A stretch of 64,000 bases of DNA from Chlorops oryzae (GCA_020466095.1 CM035807.1:31080166-31144165), one strand, 5' to 3'; counted from the stretch's first letter, positions 10,421 through 21,883 are shown. Translations and numbers: made by a program. Notes: generated by a model from the sequence alone, not told the origin.

Positions 10421-11170
10421 CACGTTCTTGCTTCATGACGTCTCGAAAATTCTTCAGAAACTTAGCGAGTCTTAAGTGTGCCATTTTACAAACCAAATGA
10501 GAATTATAGGCGTCATGCTAAAATTGTATTCTAAGCGCTGATGTCAGAACGAGGGATTTTTTCCGTTTTGAGATTTTTTATTCGATTTTACTTCAAATGT
10601 TTACAAGGGATTTTTACTGATCAATTTCTTAAAGAAAACAGAAATAGAGAGTTTTTTTCAATATCCAAGGGAATTGAGTCACCAAAACACTCCTAGCATC
10701 AGTGCTGGTTCGAAGTATGGAGAATTGAGTAAGAAAGGTTTTAAAATTCGGCTTCTTGTATATTACCACGTGATATTAAATGAGGAGGGATACTTATGCA
10801 CAGTATTGTGTTTTATTAAATTGTTTTAGGACCACGATTAATTTTTTAAATTTAAAACTTTAAAATGGTGGATATTTAAATGTTAAACAGCTCAAACATG
10901 CTTGATTGAAATCTCTAGCAATTTTCAAATTATATAAGTTTACATTTTGAAATATATCTTCCGATAGTACTATCGAGTATAGTGATTCTGTTTTTCTATC
11001 ATTTTGTTATATAGATTTATATATATAATTATATAAGTCTTCTTGAGGCTAGTCTGTAAGAACTGATGTTCATAGACGATTAATAATAATAAATAGATAG
11101 TATCGATATTTCAGACTATCGACTATCGAGACTATCGATGGTCGCAACTATCGATATTTCTCCAGCTCTA
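9944..11170 (+). mobile_element. hAT-like element, TATCGAT-rich ends, 8-bp target duplication
   Basis: The ends are TAGAGCTGGAGAAA (9944) and its exact inverse TTTCTCCAGCTCTA (ending 11170). The flanks are TTTGGAAG (9936-9943) and TTGGGAAG (11171-11178), an 8-bp target duplication with one mismatch, as for hAT transposons. Both subterminal regions are packed with ATCGAT motifs (9965-10035 and 11098-11160), the kind of repeated site that hAT transposases bind near the ends. The interior has a GAT repeat block but no transposase ORF, so the element is non-autonomous. It was present before the local duplication, because copy 1 carries its left part. Confidence 0.75.
10221..10412 (+). repeat. GAT trinucleotide repeat block, second copy
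   Basis: Counterpart of 7763-7980, shortened by internal deletions. Confidence 0.9.
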
Positions 11171-11178
11171 TTGGGAAG

Positions 11179-12054
11179 TGTTTTTCATTCTGATTGATTT
11201 TCGCCAGTCCCGCGCTTGTCCGTCGATTACGTGACATGTGTGTATTTGTGTGTGCGCCCATAGCCATACGTAAATTTGTTTTTGGACGTTGTGTACCTTT
11301 TGCATATTTTCGCCTTGTCTGCTTGTGAAGAGACGATTGAGAGGATTTGCTTTCTCATGAGAGCTAACTCTCTGCTCTAAACCGGTTTGTACTTTTGTGT
11401 ATTTGAGTGGTTTGTGGGTGATGGATGTTCGGGGATGTGGTATTGGAGAGTTTTTTTTTTATCTTCCCCGTGCGTCCCTCTCCCACAAACCAACTTTGTT
11501 GTCGCGTTAAATGAACGACGAATATGTTAAAAATACATTGAATTCGCCGTCGGCAGATTCTCGCTATTTGAGAGTCCTGTCATCGATTTAATAGACGTTA
11601 TCACGTCAAAAAAAAAAAAACAAATAGACCAAATAATTTATAATTTAGAAACGAAATTTATATATATTTTACAAACAAAAAAATGCAAAGCTCTCCTCAA
11701 TTGTGCACTTCGTTGCTGTGTTCATGAAGTAAAGCATGAAGAAAAAAATAAAGATTGCAACAAAACTTTAATAATCGTATCAAAAGTGGTAGTTGAGTTG
11801 ATTGTTGCAACACAAAACGATGGAGGCTGAAATGGCAAGATCCATTGGATGAATGCGGAAGTTTTTTCTTCTTCTAATATTGGTTTTGAAAGCAATTCTT
11901 CGCATCGGCCACATCATACAGACGTATGGTTTCGTTTCGATCACTTGGATTGAATCATGATTGAAGTGTTCATTGCTGCGGCTAATGCAATGGTTGATCA
12001 CTTTATATAGAGCAACCGATTCGAATAAAAATTGAAGGAAATTAGATGTTTAGA

Positions 12055-12060
<6 letters not shown>
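11179..12060. other. unassigned DNA
   Basis: Moderately GC-richer around 11200-11560, with GT-rich and TC-rich stretches, then AT-rich. No gene or repeat family recognised. Confidence 0.5.

Positions 12061-12112
<52 letters not shown>
12061..12112. repeat. (GA)n dinucleotide microsatellite
   Basis: About 26 uninterrupted GA units, followed by imperfect GAGA to about 12130. GAGA runs can bind GAF-type factors in flies, but no promoter is visible here. Confidence 0.97.
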
Positions 12113-12117
<5 letters not shown>

Positions 12118-12130
12118 GGAGAGAGAAAAA

Positions 12131-13660
12131 GACCATATTAAAATATGGCGTGAGAAGATCTTGAAAATATCGTCCGGAGACAGTGGCTTTGAAATGATCG
12201 AAAAATAAATTTCACACGCAACTAGATATATCCATCCTCGGAAAAGGAGACACCTGCTTCTTTTTGAAGCAACTGAGAAGCTACTTTGATTATGTCTAAA
12301 ATTTCATTCGTTCATAAAATTTTTTGGCAACATGAATCAATTTTTTCTTTTTTCTCTCATGTCGCAGACTTGCGTTTAGTCATGTAGAAAAGATTTCGAT
12401 GAACTTGAGATGCTGTGTAGGCTTTTTTTTTCAATAGTTTTTAAACGAGAAATCAAAAATTAAAAGAATAATGATACAATATTTTCAAGAGTGTCGAGTT
12501 CAAGGATAATATGACACTTCGAGCGCAGGTGTAAGTTAAATATTAATAAAATTTAGAAGGTAAGAACGCTTTAAAAGCTCCCTATTATGGGTTTGGGTAG
12601 GATAAAAAATGTAGTTGAATTGAAGGAAACTCTTTTGAGGAGAACGTAATATGGGAAATGGATTGTAGAAAAAAAATTAAGACTAAATAACCTATATCAA
12701 CAACATTATTGGGTTCAAAATCAAAACCTCAACCTGCCGGCCGTAGAGTACAAGACGGTGAAACACTTTTTCATTCAAGAGGCCACACACCAAACTTGGG
12801 AACACAATTTTTTCGTCTTATCAAATACAACATATTCAAGATGTAGATTGAAAATTATTTATAAAAAAAAGAAAGGTCCATTAAAATTCTGCATAAGGCG
12901 GCCTATCGATCAACCCAAAAAGCAGACCGCTCAAAAATTAAAAATACCGAGTGGCGCCTAAAAACTGAAAATAAAAGGAAAAGTAAATTCCATCATATTA
13001 CATAATAAGAACAATACAATTTTTTTTTTTCTATAAGTCCTTTTTTCTCTCAAAGCAGCGTCATTTGCCTCAGTGGGTGCCCGACGGACAACATTTTTAA
13101 ATGGCGCGAAGAAAGTCCTTTGGAGATAAGAGCCCATGTGAATTGCACGTCGTCTCAATTGTGAAGGTGACACAATATTTTCTGACATGTCATAAATAAA
13201 CGCTAAGTTATGAGCTGCACATCGGCCGATGGTGTTTTCTGTGTGATCGTGTGATAATTGTTTCGACCAAAGACCTTTAGATAATAATTCGTGTTAAAAG
13301 TCACAAGAACAACAAAACAAAAAAAAACCAAAAAAAAAAAAAAAAAATCACTGCCGCATACCATGGAGAGTCCCTTAAATCGGCGTGAGCCCACACCTTG
13401 ACTGATGGCAATCATAAAAAAAAATAAATGTGGAAAATTGGGAAACATTGGGAGAGAGTTGTCTATTTAGAAATGGCTACAAATTTCTCTTAATATTCAA
13501 TTACAATTCTCTCTTTTTGAACAGAAGAGTATCCTTTTATCGTCAGCAGGTACTTGAAGGGTGGTCTATTAGGACACTTAACAGTCCTGAGTTGAAGATT
13601 ATTACATAAAAATGCCTTGCGATTTCTGCCACAGTGCTTGGCCCTCACATCAGTAGGACT
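12131..13660. other. unassigned DNA; weak minus-strand ORF at 12958-13188
   Basis: Mostly AT-rich. The reverse frame 13188-12958 starts MSENIVSPSQLRRRAIHMGS and stays basic and mixed in composition for ~55 residues before running into a Lys-rich A-tract. It looks more protein-like than its neighbours but matches no family I recognise. It may be a dead exon or transposon piece. An A-run (13318-13348) and T-runs occupy parts of the rest. Confidence 0.3.
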
Positions 13661-13920
13661 CTTAAGTCGGGATTTACAATATGTGCAATGCGCCGATTTT
13701 TGCCGCAATCAATGCGTCGATAATGTGAACAAAATTTTTGGGCTCTGATGATGACAAGTGTGATCGTCTTGAACGATTTTTGTCGCAATTTAATTGTTCC
13801 CCGATATATTTTTGACTATGTATATGCGACGACAATGTGAGCTTCAATAGTGATGTTGACCGATAAAAATCGACGCAGATTGTGCTATTTGCGCAGATAG
13901 TGGGATCCCTGCTTTAGAAG
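13661..13920. mobile_element. putative MITE, family G, copy 1
   Basis: Imperfect inverted ends: the left AAGTCGGGATTTACAATATG pairs with the right end, whose inverse reads AAGCAGGGATCCCACTATCT. The interior holds several CGxCGATTTTT and CGACAATGTG motifs. The copy at 25313-25500 has the same end consensus (AAGCxGGGAxCCC) and the CGCCGATTTT motif. No clear target duplication, so the class is open. Confidence 0.45.
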
Positions 13921-15230
13921 ATAGGTACTTAATTAAAATTTAAATAAAATAGATTTAAAACATTAAAAAATTTTTTAACAGACCGATGAGGGTTTCTTCA
14001 TGATAATGATTCTTAAAAATTAGAAAAAAAAATTCCCACCTAACGGTATCCGGCTTGATTCATAAGGTTTTCCTTAAAATCTTTTCTTAAATTCGATCCA
14101 CAACATTTGGTATTTCCCCCAATAAAATTTAAGAGCTTTAACTTTTTTTTAAAAGAGTTCGCATTTTAAGAGAACTATCTTAGCCGTATTGTCGTGCTCG
14201 CACAAAATCAAAATAAATAAAGAAAAAAGGAGAATGAAGAAAAAATCGGCTTAAACTTGTCTGAAGCCCAACAACAACAAGTTGCCATGGCGGGGGGATC
14301 GTTCTCATGCAAGTTTGGATGTTCGATGCGACTTGTATTGGGGCATCACTTCCGCATTCGCGGTCTGAGTGTAGCCTGACGATGGGTTTGAAGAGCAATA
14401 CGTCACACATGGGGTAAACGCACTCTATTAGTGGATGTTAGTGGGTCACAATTTGTACGGTCGTTGAACTTTTGGCCGTTTGTAAATATATGAAACGAGC
14501 CCATCTCGTACTCTTCGGCTCTCATCTTGGCGTTGGAAACGATCGACTTTTTATTTTCAGTTTTTTCTTTTTTATTCATACGATGCGATACGATGCGATA
14601 CGATATCGTTGGTTCATTCGTTCGTTCGTTCGTTCGTTCGTTCGTTCGCTTTCGATCGTATTCGTGTGTACTTGAAGTAATTTCTTCATTCTTCCTCGCT
14701 TTGAACATGACCATATATAATATGCACCGATGATAATGATGGCGATGATGAGCAATTGGAAGCGGCGCACACAAAAGTTGCTGTATTGAAACGAACGAAT
14801 GGGGTTCGACTGTATGAAATATGCAGGCCTTATTTGAGGTTTCGTGGGAATATGGGAAATAACAATTGGATACTTGAAGATATTGGCTGCGGTTGCGAGT
14901 TGAAAGTTATGAAGCATTGAAGGCAGCCTGTCTTTGATGAAAACATTTCTTTCAACGTACATCTATACAAGTATTTATATGCATGTATGTATTGTAGGTG
15001 TATACTATAAATAATATATACATACAATATAGAATATGTCAAATTTTTCTTGTGCTTCTGATGAGAAGAGAGAGCTTTTAAATTTTAAGTAAACGAAATG
15101 GGAAAATATTCTTACTAGGATGATTGCTTCTATATTCAGTGTTCTTTTAATTCGGATTTTTAGATTTTGGAATGAAAAAAGGAAGTACGGCAATTCCCGT
15201 TCCACATCACTTACAATTATTCAATTACTT
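13921..15230. other. unassigned DNA with TACGA and TTCG microsatellites
   Basis: It holds a GATGCGATAC run (about 14580-14608) and a TTCG run (14613-14650), plus unremarkable AT-rich DNA. The frames open here on both strands come from these runs. Confidence 0.5.
14613..14650. repeat. (TTCG)n tetranucleotide microsatellite
   Basis: About nine TTCG units in tandem, directly after a GATGCGATAC repeat. Confidence 0.95.
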
Positions 15231-15880
15231 ACTTAATATTACACATTATAATTAAAATTTTAATTATAACAGGGTGTAATTATTCATGATTAATTTTACT
15301 TTTATAATTTTTATTATAATTACTTATAAGAAATGATTATTCATAATTATAAACATTATTTTATTTATTATAATTCTAATTAAGTATAATAATTAATAAT
15401 AATTATATTATACATACTTATTTATAATTTCTAATAATCTTACTTATAATTATAATTATACATAATTATATTTTATTTACATATAAGTAATTATAATTAT
15501 CATTACAACTATTAATTATGGGTATAATTATAATTATTATTAGAAATGTTTTTATTATTACTTAATTATAAAATTGTAATTATAATTATTATAAGTAGTT
15601 ATTGCCGTTTTATATTAAATACAATTATAATAATTAAAATTACAATTAAAATAGTTTCAATTATAATTACCTATTACTTATTGCACTTATTAAATTTAAT
15701 ATATGTAACTATAATTACATATATTTAATTTAATTATATTAATTATAATTTAATACATTTATAATAATATAATAATAACTATACTTAATTATAATTCTAA
15801 TCATAATACCTTTAATTATAATAATAATTATAGCAATGATTATAATAATTGTAATTAGGTATAAAAAAGCTAATTATAAT
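15231..15880. repeat. 650-bp almost pure A/T low-complexity block
   Basis: Built from irregular AATTATAATTA-type units on both strands, with very few G or C. It has sharp edges against ordinary sequence. It is self-complementary at many scales and could form cruciforms. No unit of fixed length is apparent. Confidence 0.9.
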
Positions 15881-17345
15881 TGCGGCCTTCAAAATTGTCT
15901 CAAAGAGAAAAGTTCATTGACTTTCTTTAAAATTGGAGATAAAAATCAATGTGTCAATTAGGAGGCTTTAAAAGTAATACTGCTGAAAATAAAGTCAAAT
16001 CCTATAAGTGTGGCCTAATGTATTTTGTTAAAAATGCCAGTTTTTGACATCATACATATACCATTTTCTTTAAAAACAGTTCGAACAATAATTATTCCAA
16101 TCAGATCAAGTCAAACTTTAGTTATTAGAAAGATTCTTAATATTGTAGCTAAAAGTGTGGAGCAATTTTCTGTCGATATGATGAAATCCGAACGTGCAAA
16201 TGTGCTTGCGAATAAGAGTTACCAGCTTACTGCATTCCTGGTCAAACATGTCATTGATCTCGGCATTCTATATTTCTAGTGTAAAGACCAAAGAGTAAAG
16301 AAACGAGAACAAAAAGTTCAATGCCCCAACTTTGCCAGCGATCTAATATCTATGCGGCAATGGGACTCCACCGTCCGGATAGATACATTTAAATCGAATA
16401 AAGCTAAATCATGCTCGAAATTGCAAAAACGAAGATAAATTAATATGGTCAGCATGTCATGAAATTTGCTTTCTTTCTCTCTCTCGTTTTACTTTTCTTC
16501 TATTTTGATTTTGTGTTTTTTTTTAAAGCTATTCTTACTTTGCATGTGCTTCCATTTTAGCACTTTTTTCATGTGTTTGTTGCTCGAAACTTTCTCGCAA
16601 TTCGTACATTCAACTCTGAGAGATCGCAGCAAAATTCAGAATATTTTTACATACAATAAATAAATCAGCTGTGCAGAGAGCTTAAGCTTAAGCTCAAGCT
16701 GAACCTCTGCACCATAATAAAAGGGTCACGTACCTACGGAAGAGAGTCTGAAGTCATACAAATTTGTGTATATGTACGTTTTTCAACTTATAGCTATTGT
16801 AATGGTCCATTAGAGATTTTCGAAAGAAAAATTTGGGGAATTAGGTTTGAAAGAAGAAGTCAACGAAACTAGAGAAAGAGAAATACGACAAAGAAAAAAA
16901 AAAATATATTAAAAATTATAATCTTTTCTATATCATTTCATTTCATCGTTCAAACCAAACAGGAAAGGAATTTAAAGAAGAAAAAAAATTCAAATTAATA
17001 AAACACTTTGAAAAACTTCGGAAAATCCCAAATTCGAAGACTGAAACTTCGTCTTCAAACACAGTGGGATGTTTCTCTAATTTACCGCCCAAAATTTTAA
17101 ATAGGTTTCCAGCAGCTGGCAACGGGTAGCAACTAAAACGATGATGGCATAAAAAATTTGAAAGAAATATTTTCGAACGAAGGGAAAGTTAGATATATCC
17201 TGGATAGTCTCCAACGATCAAGGTTAGATATAATAAGGAAACAAAAACAATGTTGCTGTTTCAAAGCGATAGATTAGTGTCTTAAGTACATTCGATAGGA
17301 TTATTAGCAGCCACAGATACATCGGGCTACATACTACAATTATAA
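15881..17345. other. unassigned DNA
   Basis: No gene recognised. The frame at 16025-16279 has no known motif. A short hairpin lies at 16671-16712. The 3' part (17100-17345) may include decayed upstream sequence of the retrotransposon tail that follows, but it is not readable as protein. Confidence 0.45.
16671..16712. repeat. short perfect hairpin with AGCTTA repeats
   Basis: GTGCAGAG and its inverse CTCTGCAC enclose 26 bp of AGCTTAAGCTTAAGCT-type sequence that is itself palindromic. No T-run follows, so I do not call it a terminator. Confidence 0.6.
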
Positions 17346-17501
17346 GGTTGCAGACAACGAGGGCGTCCGAAACAGCGTTGGATGGACAAAGTTAAATGTG
17401 GCCTCGAGGCTGCAGGACTTACAGCGGAGGATGCAACCGATAGGACAAAATCGAGGAATTGGTCGCGTCTTGCGGACCCCGGGATAGGCTTGGACTTTTA
17501 A
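17346..17501 (+). mobile_element. 3' end of a non-LTR retrotransposon ORF (RTE-like tail)
   Basis: An open stretch of 51 codons ending in TAA. It reads RGRPKQRWMDKVKCGLEAAG, then LTAEDATDRTKSRNWSRLAD, then PGIGLDF and stop. The block 'GRPKxRWxDxVK...AG...EDAxDRxxWRxLxxxADP' is the typical C-terminal end of reverse-transcriptase polyproteins of RTE-like and related non-LTR elements in arthropods. Nothing upstream is readable in frame, and there is no reverse-transcriptase or endonuclease core. This is therefore a 5'-truncated relic, the usual fate of such insertions. An AAG-rich stretch follows the stop. The exact clade is an inference. Confidence 0.7.
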
Positions 17502-17758
17502 AACGCAAGAAGAAGAAGATGCAGAAGATCAATCGACAGGTCGTCTGTAGGAAACTACTTCCAGCAAGGGCGTAATCTGGGCTATGAAAACGGAAGGAGG
17601 CGCTGTTTTATAGTTCAAAATTAAAGTAGATTAAGAAAAAAGATTTATGGCTTCGATTTCATGTTAATTCCATCTTAAAGGGAGGAGGGCATTGCCTGCC
17701 TGTCCACGTCAAATTCACCCTTGATTTCCAGTGCTATCAAAAATGCCATTAAGCGGCT
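17502..17758. other. spacer between LINE relic and hAT MITE
   Basis: AAGAAGAAG-rich start, perhaps the LINE 3' untranslated end, then unassigned sequence. Confidence 0.4.
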
Positions 17759-17766
17759 CTCATTTG

Positions 17767-17925
17767 CAGGGTCGGATTAAGACAATTTTCCGCCCTGGGC
17801 AGTTGCGATTTTGCCGTCTCAGACAGCAGCCTTATTTTCGCATTTGCATTTTATCTAGTGTGAACAGTCAGAATTTTCCGCCCTAGGCAGCTGCTTATGT
17901 TACCTATATGGTTGATCCGCCACTG
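17767..17925. mobile_element. hAT MITE, 159 bp, with exact 8-bp target duplication
   Basis: Flanked by CTCATTTG on both sides (17759-17766 and 17926-17933). The ends are CAGGGTCGGATTAA and the inverse of CAGTGGCGGATCAA, agreeing at 11 of 14 positions. Inside, a ~23-bp motif starting AATTTTCCGCCCT and containing GGCAG occurs twice in direct orientation, near 17783 and 17873. An 8-bp duplication and CA...TG ends are the mark of hAT transposons. There is no coding capacity, so it depends on a transposase made elsewhere. Confidence 0.85.
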
Positions 17926-18962
17926 CTCATTTGGGAAATTAGAACACGATGGCTAACAAAAGAGGATGAGGAGAAATTATTAATCTCATCTGATTTTGGC
18001 TGCTAGTCCAAGCAACTTCGGTGACTCAATCAGATGATAATTTGAAAAAATCTTTCCAATGAGAGAAATTCCACCGTATAAACGAGTCTTTAATCAGATT
18101 TCCGCGTCGTGGGGATACATCATCTCTCTTTTTAAATCCTTTTTAATCATAAAAGTGAGCATTTCATCGCTTGAAATCAGGCTTTAATTTGACAAAATTA
18201 TCAGTTTTGATTGGCTCGACTTAAGCTCTTCAATTATTCAATCTCTTCACATTTGCGCTTAAAGGCATAAGAAACCGAGAAGAATAAGAAGCAATTTTCA
18301 AAAAGGAAAAGAGAAAATCGATTATTTTTTCTTTTTCATTGTTAAATCTGGCAATCGGAAACTGTCCAAAAAAAAAAAAAAAAAAACAATCAATGAAAGC
18401 AACAAATTGGACGGCATTCAAGTCCAAGTCACACATCGCAATCCGAAAAAACGCATAAAAAGTTAAGTCTTAAAATTCATAAAGCCCGGCGCAGCGGCAG
18501 CGGCAGCAGCGAAGTTTCGACACGAAAGTCGCAGCCATTAAGGTGGTCGATGGATGAATTCTAACAAAGCAGTCTTGAGTTAATATGCTTTTATTTTTTA
18601 TTCTTTTTTTTAATTTTAATTTTTTATTTTTTATTTTATTTGTATTTTTTCCCCCCATTTCTTGAGCGCACTAACTACAATGACGTCGTCGTTAAAGTCC
18701 AAAGCAGCGACACCGACAGCGACAACTGCGGCCATTCACCTACCGAAAAAGGCAGAACCAAAAACTTCGAATTTGTAACCAAGCAGCAGAAGAAGCCGAG
18801 TTAAACAAACATACAAACATATGTATATAAAAAAGACATATGTGTAAACATGTAGATGTGTATGACCGAAGCTTGATGTTCTTTTGCTTACACCTACCAC
18901 CGCCCTAGTCTCTTTATTAGCCACAGTTGGGGCTAGCTTAGTGATAACGCCAAGATCGCTTG

Positions 18963-19018
18963 CAGTCAGTCAGTCAGTCAGTCAGCAGGTCCGTCTTTCA
19001 GTCACTCAGTCAGTCACT
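18963..19018. repeat. (CAGT)n tetranucleotide repeat, interrupted
   Basis: Five perfect CAGT units, then scattered CAGTCACT copies. Confidence 0.9.
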
Positions 19019-19347
19019 CTGTCGTTTCACATTGTAAGATTTTAGCAGTCGACGGCCACTTTTGGCACTTTACTCAGCCTTTTTTTTTTGGACTTCTGGG
19101 AGCATCTGCACCTCCCTCACCATCAGAGGAAGCAAAAAAAAAAAATTAAATTTAAATAAAAAAAAATATTGTAAAATGTTTGCGCGTCAGCCTCGGCGTC
19201 AACGTCAACGTGAGCGTTCAGGAGAGGGTAAAGGAGGAGTGAATAGGTTTGTTACTCAAGTGCTTTTTATGTCGTTTATTTATTTGTTTGTTGGTCTGTT
19301 TCGGTCGGTTTGCGGGTTCATTGGGTTCTTGGTTCGTTCCACAACAT

Positions 19348-19370
19348 GTTGTTGTTGTTGTTGTTGTTGC
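19348..19370. repeat. (GTT)n trinucleotide repeat
   Basis: Seven to eight GTT units; CAA on the other strand. Confidence 0.95.
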
Positions 19371-20059
19371 TTCTTTGCTGGCTGACATACGTTGTAATGG
19401 TTTCCGACAACGTCCAAAAAGTAACTTCTTTCTTGAAGTTTTCTGCTTCTTTTCCTTTTTGTTTTTCTGCTTCTTCTTCTTCTTATTTTCTTTCTTTCTT
19501 TCACTCTCTCGCAAGCTTTCAATACACGTCGCTCCCTTTGCTGTGGTTATGTAATAAGTTTGAACGACGTGTTCTTAAGAGATCGTGGAAACTGCCACAT
19601 ACTTGAACTCCACTTTTCTTTGTCGTCCATTGAAATAAGCCATTTATGTTCATATAGGTATATGCACATATGTTTGTGTGTGAGTGTCTCTGTGTGTGTG
19701 TGTTTTGTGAATTGGTAACTCATATTGATATGACCTGCGGGATCATTGGTCTGAATGATGTATTCTTCAGAGCCAACAATAACGAAATTAATGCAAAAAT
19801 CTTGACGTTGAGAAATTATGTTTGCGCATGCCTAGGGCGATAATTAAATAAAAAATTACGAACAAAAAAATATTTAAAAACCATGTGTGGGCAATGCAAG
19901 CGAAGCAGATTAAGGAAAATACCCAAAAAGGAAGGATATGAAATATTTTGGAATTTCCTAGTGAGATTGTAAATTTTAAAAAAGTCTAATCTTTTTTCTC
20001 AACTTAACCCTCTATCACATACGAACATGTTTCTGTCACAAAACAAAAAAAAAAATTAT

Positions 20060-20560
20060 TATAGGTTTCTTTCAGTAAAGGGTTAACAGAATCATTTACG
20101 TTAGGTGTATGTGGCTGCCGCCAAGGGTGGCACACTTAAGCTTCATATGGGCCCGTTGTGATACCACGAATAATGGGAAAACAAAGCCAAATAGAAACAG
20201 AAAAATCAACAAAAACATCTACGACCTTATCTGGGACTCGAACCCAGAGTCTCTTGTTTCGTAAGTCGGCATTTCATTCAACTGCAGCACAGAAGCCGTT
20301 AAAAACTAATTTACTGGGAGAATAAATTTTTTTTACCGCTTATTTCATATATCTTGCAGTAAAGGGTTAATAAAACCATTTACAGCGCAAAACTCTCTTC
20401 CAATTATTTCATATATCATGCAGAAAAGGGTTAATATAGTAATTAATTGCAAACACAATTTATATGCCACTCTTTCAATATACATATCATGCTGTTAAGG
20501 GTTAATAAAACCATTTCCCTCGACTTATTTAATATAATTATCATGCAGTAAAGGGTTAAT
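20060..20560 (+). repeat. ~63-bp minisatellite, cluster 1, split by a SINE
   Basis: Five units marked by ATCATGCAGTAAAGGGTTAA and, in several, TAAAACCATTTAC, centred near 20079, 20358, 20421, 20493 and 20546. Spacing is 53-79 bp once the SINE at 20101-20300 is subtracted. The same unit is clustered again near 58.8-59.1 kb. Sequence just upstream (TATCACATACGAACAT) also has a counterpart before the second cluster (TATCCCATACGAAATC), so the shared module is larger than the array. Confidence 0.85.
20101..20300 (-). mobile_element. tRNA-derived SINE, family S2, near-complete, reverse
   Basis: Read on the minus strand from 20300, it has a tRNA-like head with a perfect B box, GGTTCGAGTCC (20234-20244). 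A T-rich middle follows, then GTGGTATCACAACGGGCCC, an AAGTGTG segment, GGCGGCAGCCACAT and a CACCTAA tail. The head is different from family S1, but the 3' domain is shared with it. It lies inside the ~63-bp minisatellite and is therefore younger than it. Confidence 0.8.
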
Positions 20561-20842
20561 ATTTTGAAAATAAATATTCTTTTTCCTTTTGACATAAACT
20601 CTGTTCATTGGTTCACACAAAAAGAAAAACAAATATTGTAGGCATGCTTTTAAAACAGCTGATTTTGAGTGTAAACAAAACAACAAAGCAAAGCTCAAAC
20701 GATGCTCACTCACAGCTGAGCGAAGAAAAGCTCAGCTTAATGGTCTCTCCGGGCCGAATTTATAAGAGAGGATCTATCGTGAATTGCTCTTCGAAACCTA
20801 CGTAGAAACACTATCAATTAATTACACACACTTGTGTGCAAG

Positions 20843-20880
20843 CACACACACACAAAAACACACACACACACACACACAAA
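20843..20880. repeat. (CA)n dinucleotide repeat
   Basis: Imperfect CA repeat of about 38 bp. Confidence 0.9.
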
Positions 20881-21186
20881 CATTGAAGCGTACGATTTGT
20901 TGCAGCTTATACACACACGTCTGCTTTAGACTCTGTTCGTGCCATGCCGATGCGATTGGGCAACACACAACCTGGAATAATGCGGAAGTGATGTTGCATC
21001 CGTAATCATGTAACCTAACCATATGACTTTGCTATGGTTAAGTCAAGCTTGAGTTTCAGCTTTGGCTGACGTGAAAAAGTTTTCCCATTCCGTGGAGACC
21101 GGTCTGTGTCTGATATGTTTTTATTCGCTATGGAGCATGGCGTTTGGGATCTCGGGCCATAATATAGTAGGTACGTATCAAAGGCA

Positions 21187-21230
21187 ATAGCAGCAGCGGC
21201 AGCAGCAACAACAGGAACAGCAACACACAA
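21187..21230. repeat. CAG/CAA (opa-type) trinucleotide run
   Basis: Imperfect CAG and CAA repeats. No start codon places them in a credible reading frame. Confidence 0.8.
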
Positions 21231-21883
21231 CAACGCAGTCTCGATGAACAACTTCACCAGAGACCATTACCACGCACATTCGTTTATTTTGTTTATTACT
21301 TGTTTATGCATTATTTTTACATCGTACCGCCGCGGCGCTGCGCATCGATCGATGCAAATATGAGTCCACAGTAATCCAGCCACTTTGTCAGGTATTAGTT
21401 CTGGTATTGGTCCGTCCCCCGGTTATCCCCGCGTACGATGCTTCCCCCGGCTGCTCCACCGGTCGCTTTGTTATTGTTTATGAGAAATTTTCATGGTTGT
21501 AGCTCCGCCGATTGGCTTAGACTTTTCCCGCTGTCCCCGCTGTCAATTAACGATATTAATTTTTTTTTTTATACGATATTCCTATACATACATATGCACA
21601 TATTATACATGCTCACATTTGATGTGGATTCGGTAATCGTATTGCATTTTAAACTGTAGGCAATTCGTTGTGATTTTATTGCCTAGAACATTGATAACTT
21701 ATTTCATCGGGTCCCATTAAAGATACATACTTTCATTTTGTTAGGAGGAGGAGGTTTTGAAAAGTTCTCCAAGAAAATGGTATTTAAGGGCATCGAATTT
21801 CCATAAGCGGAATAAATGGAAGGACTTTTAAAAAGATTAAATATTTTTTATTTTTCATTGAAAATTCTAATCTAACCATTCAG

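Larger units (their letters stand above)
17934..20059. other. unassigned DNA with microsatellites
   Basis: Contains an A-run (18368-18386), GCAGCG repeats (18488-18510), CAGT repeats (18963-19018), a GTT run (19348-19370) and GT-rich DNA (19670-19705). The frames opened by the GTT/CAA run read as Val, Leu, Cys or Gln runs depending on phase and are not genes. Confidence 0.5.
20561..21883. other. unassigned DNA with CA and CAG repeats
   Basis: Holds a CA-rich stretch (20843-20880) and a CAGCAG/CAACAA opa-type run (21187-21230). Short frames here have no recognisable domains. Confidence 0.5.

Noticed and set aside
13490..13708. Cys-containing minus frame as a piggyBac-type Cys-rich tail
   Set aside because: The Cys/His spacing does not fit, and the frame runs partly into MITE family G.
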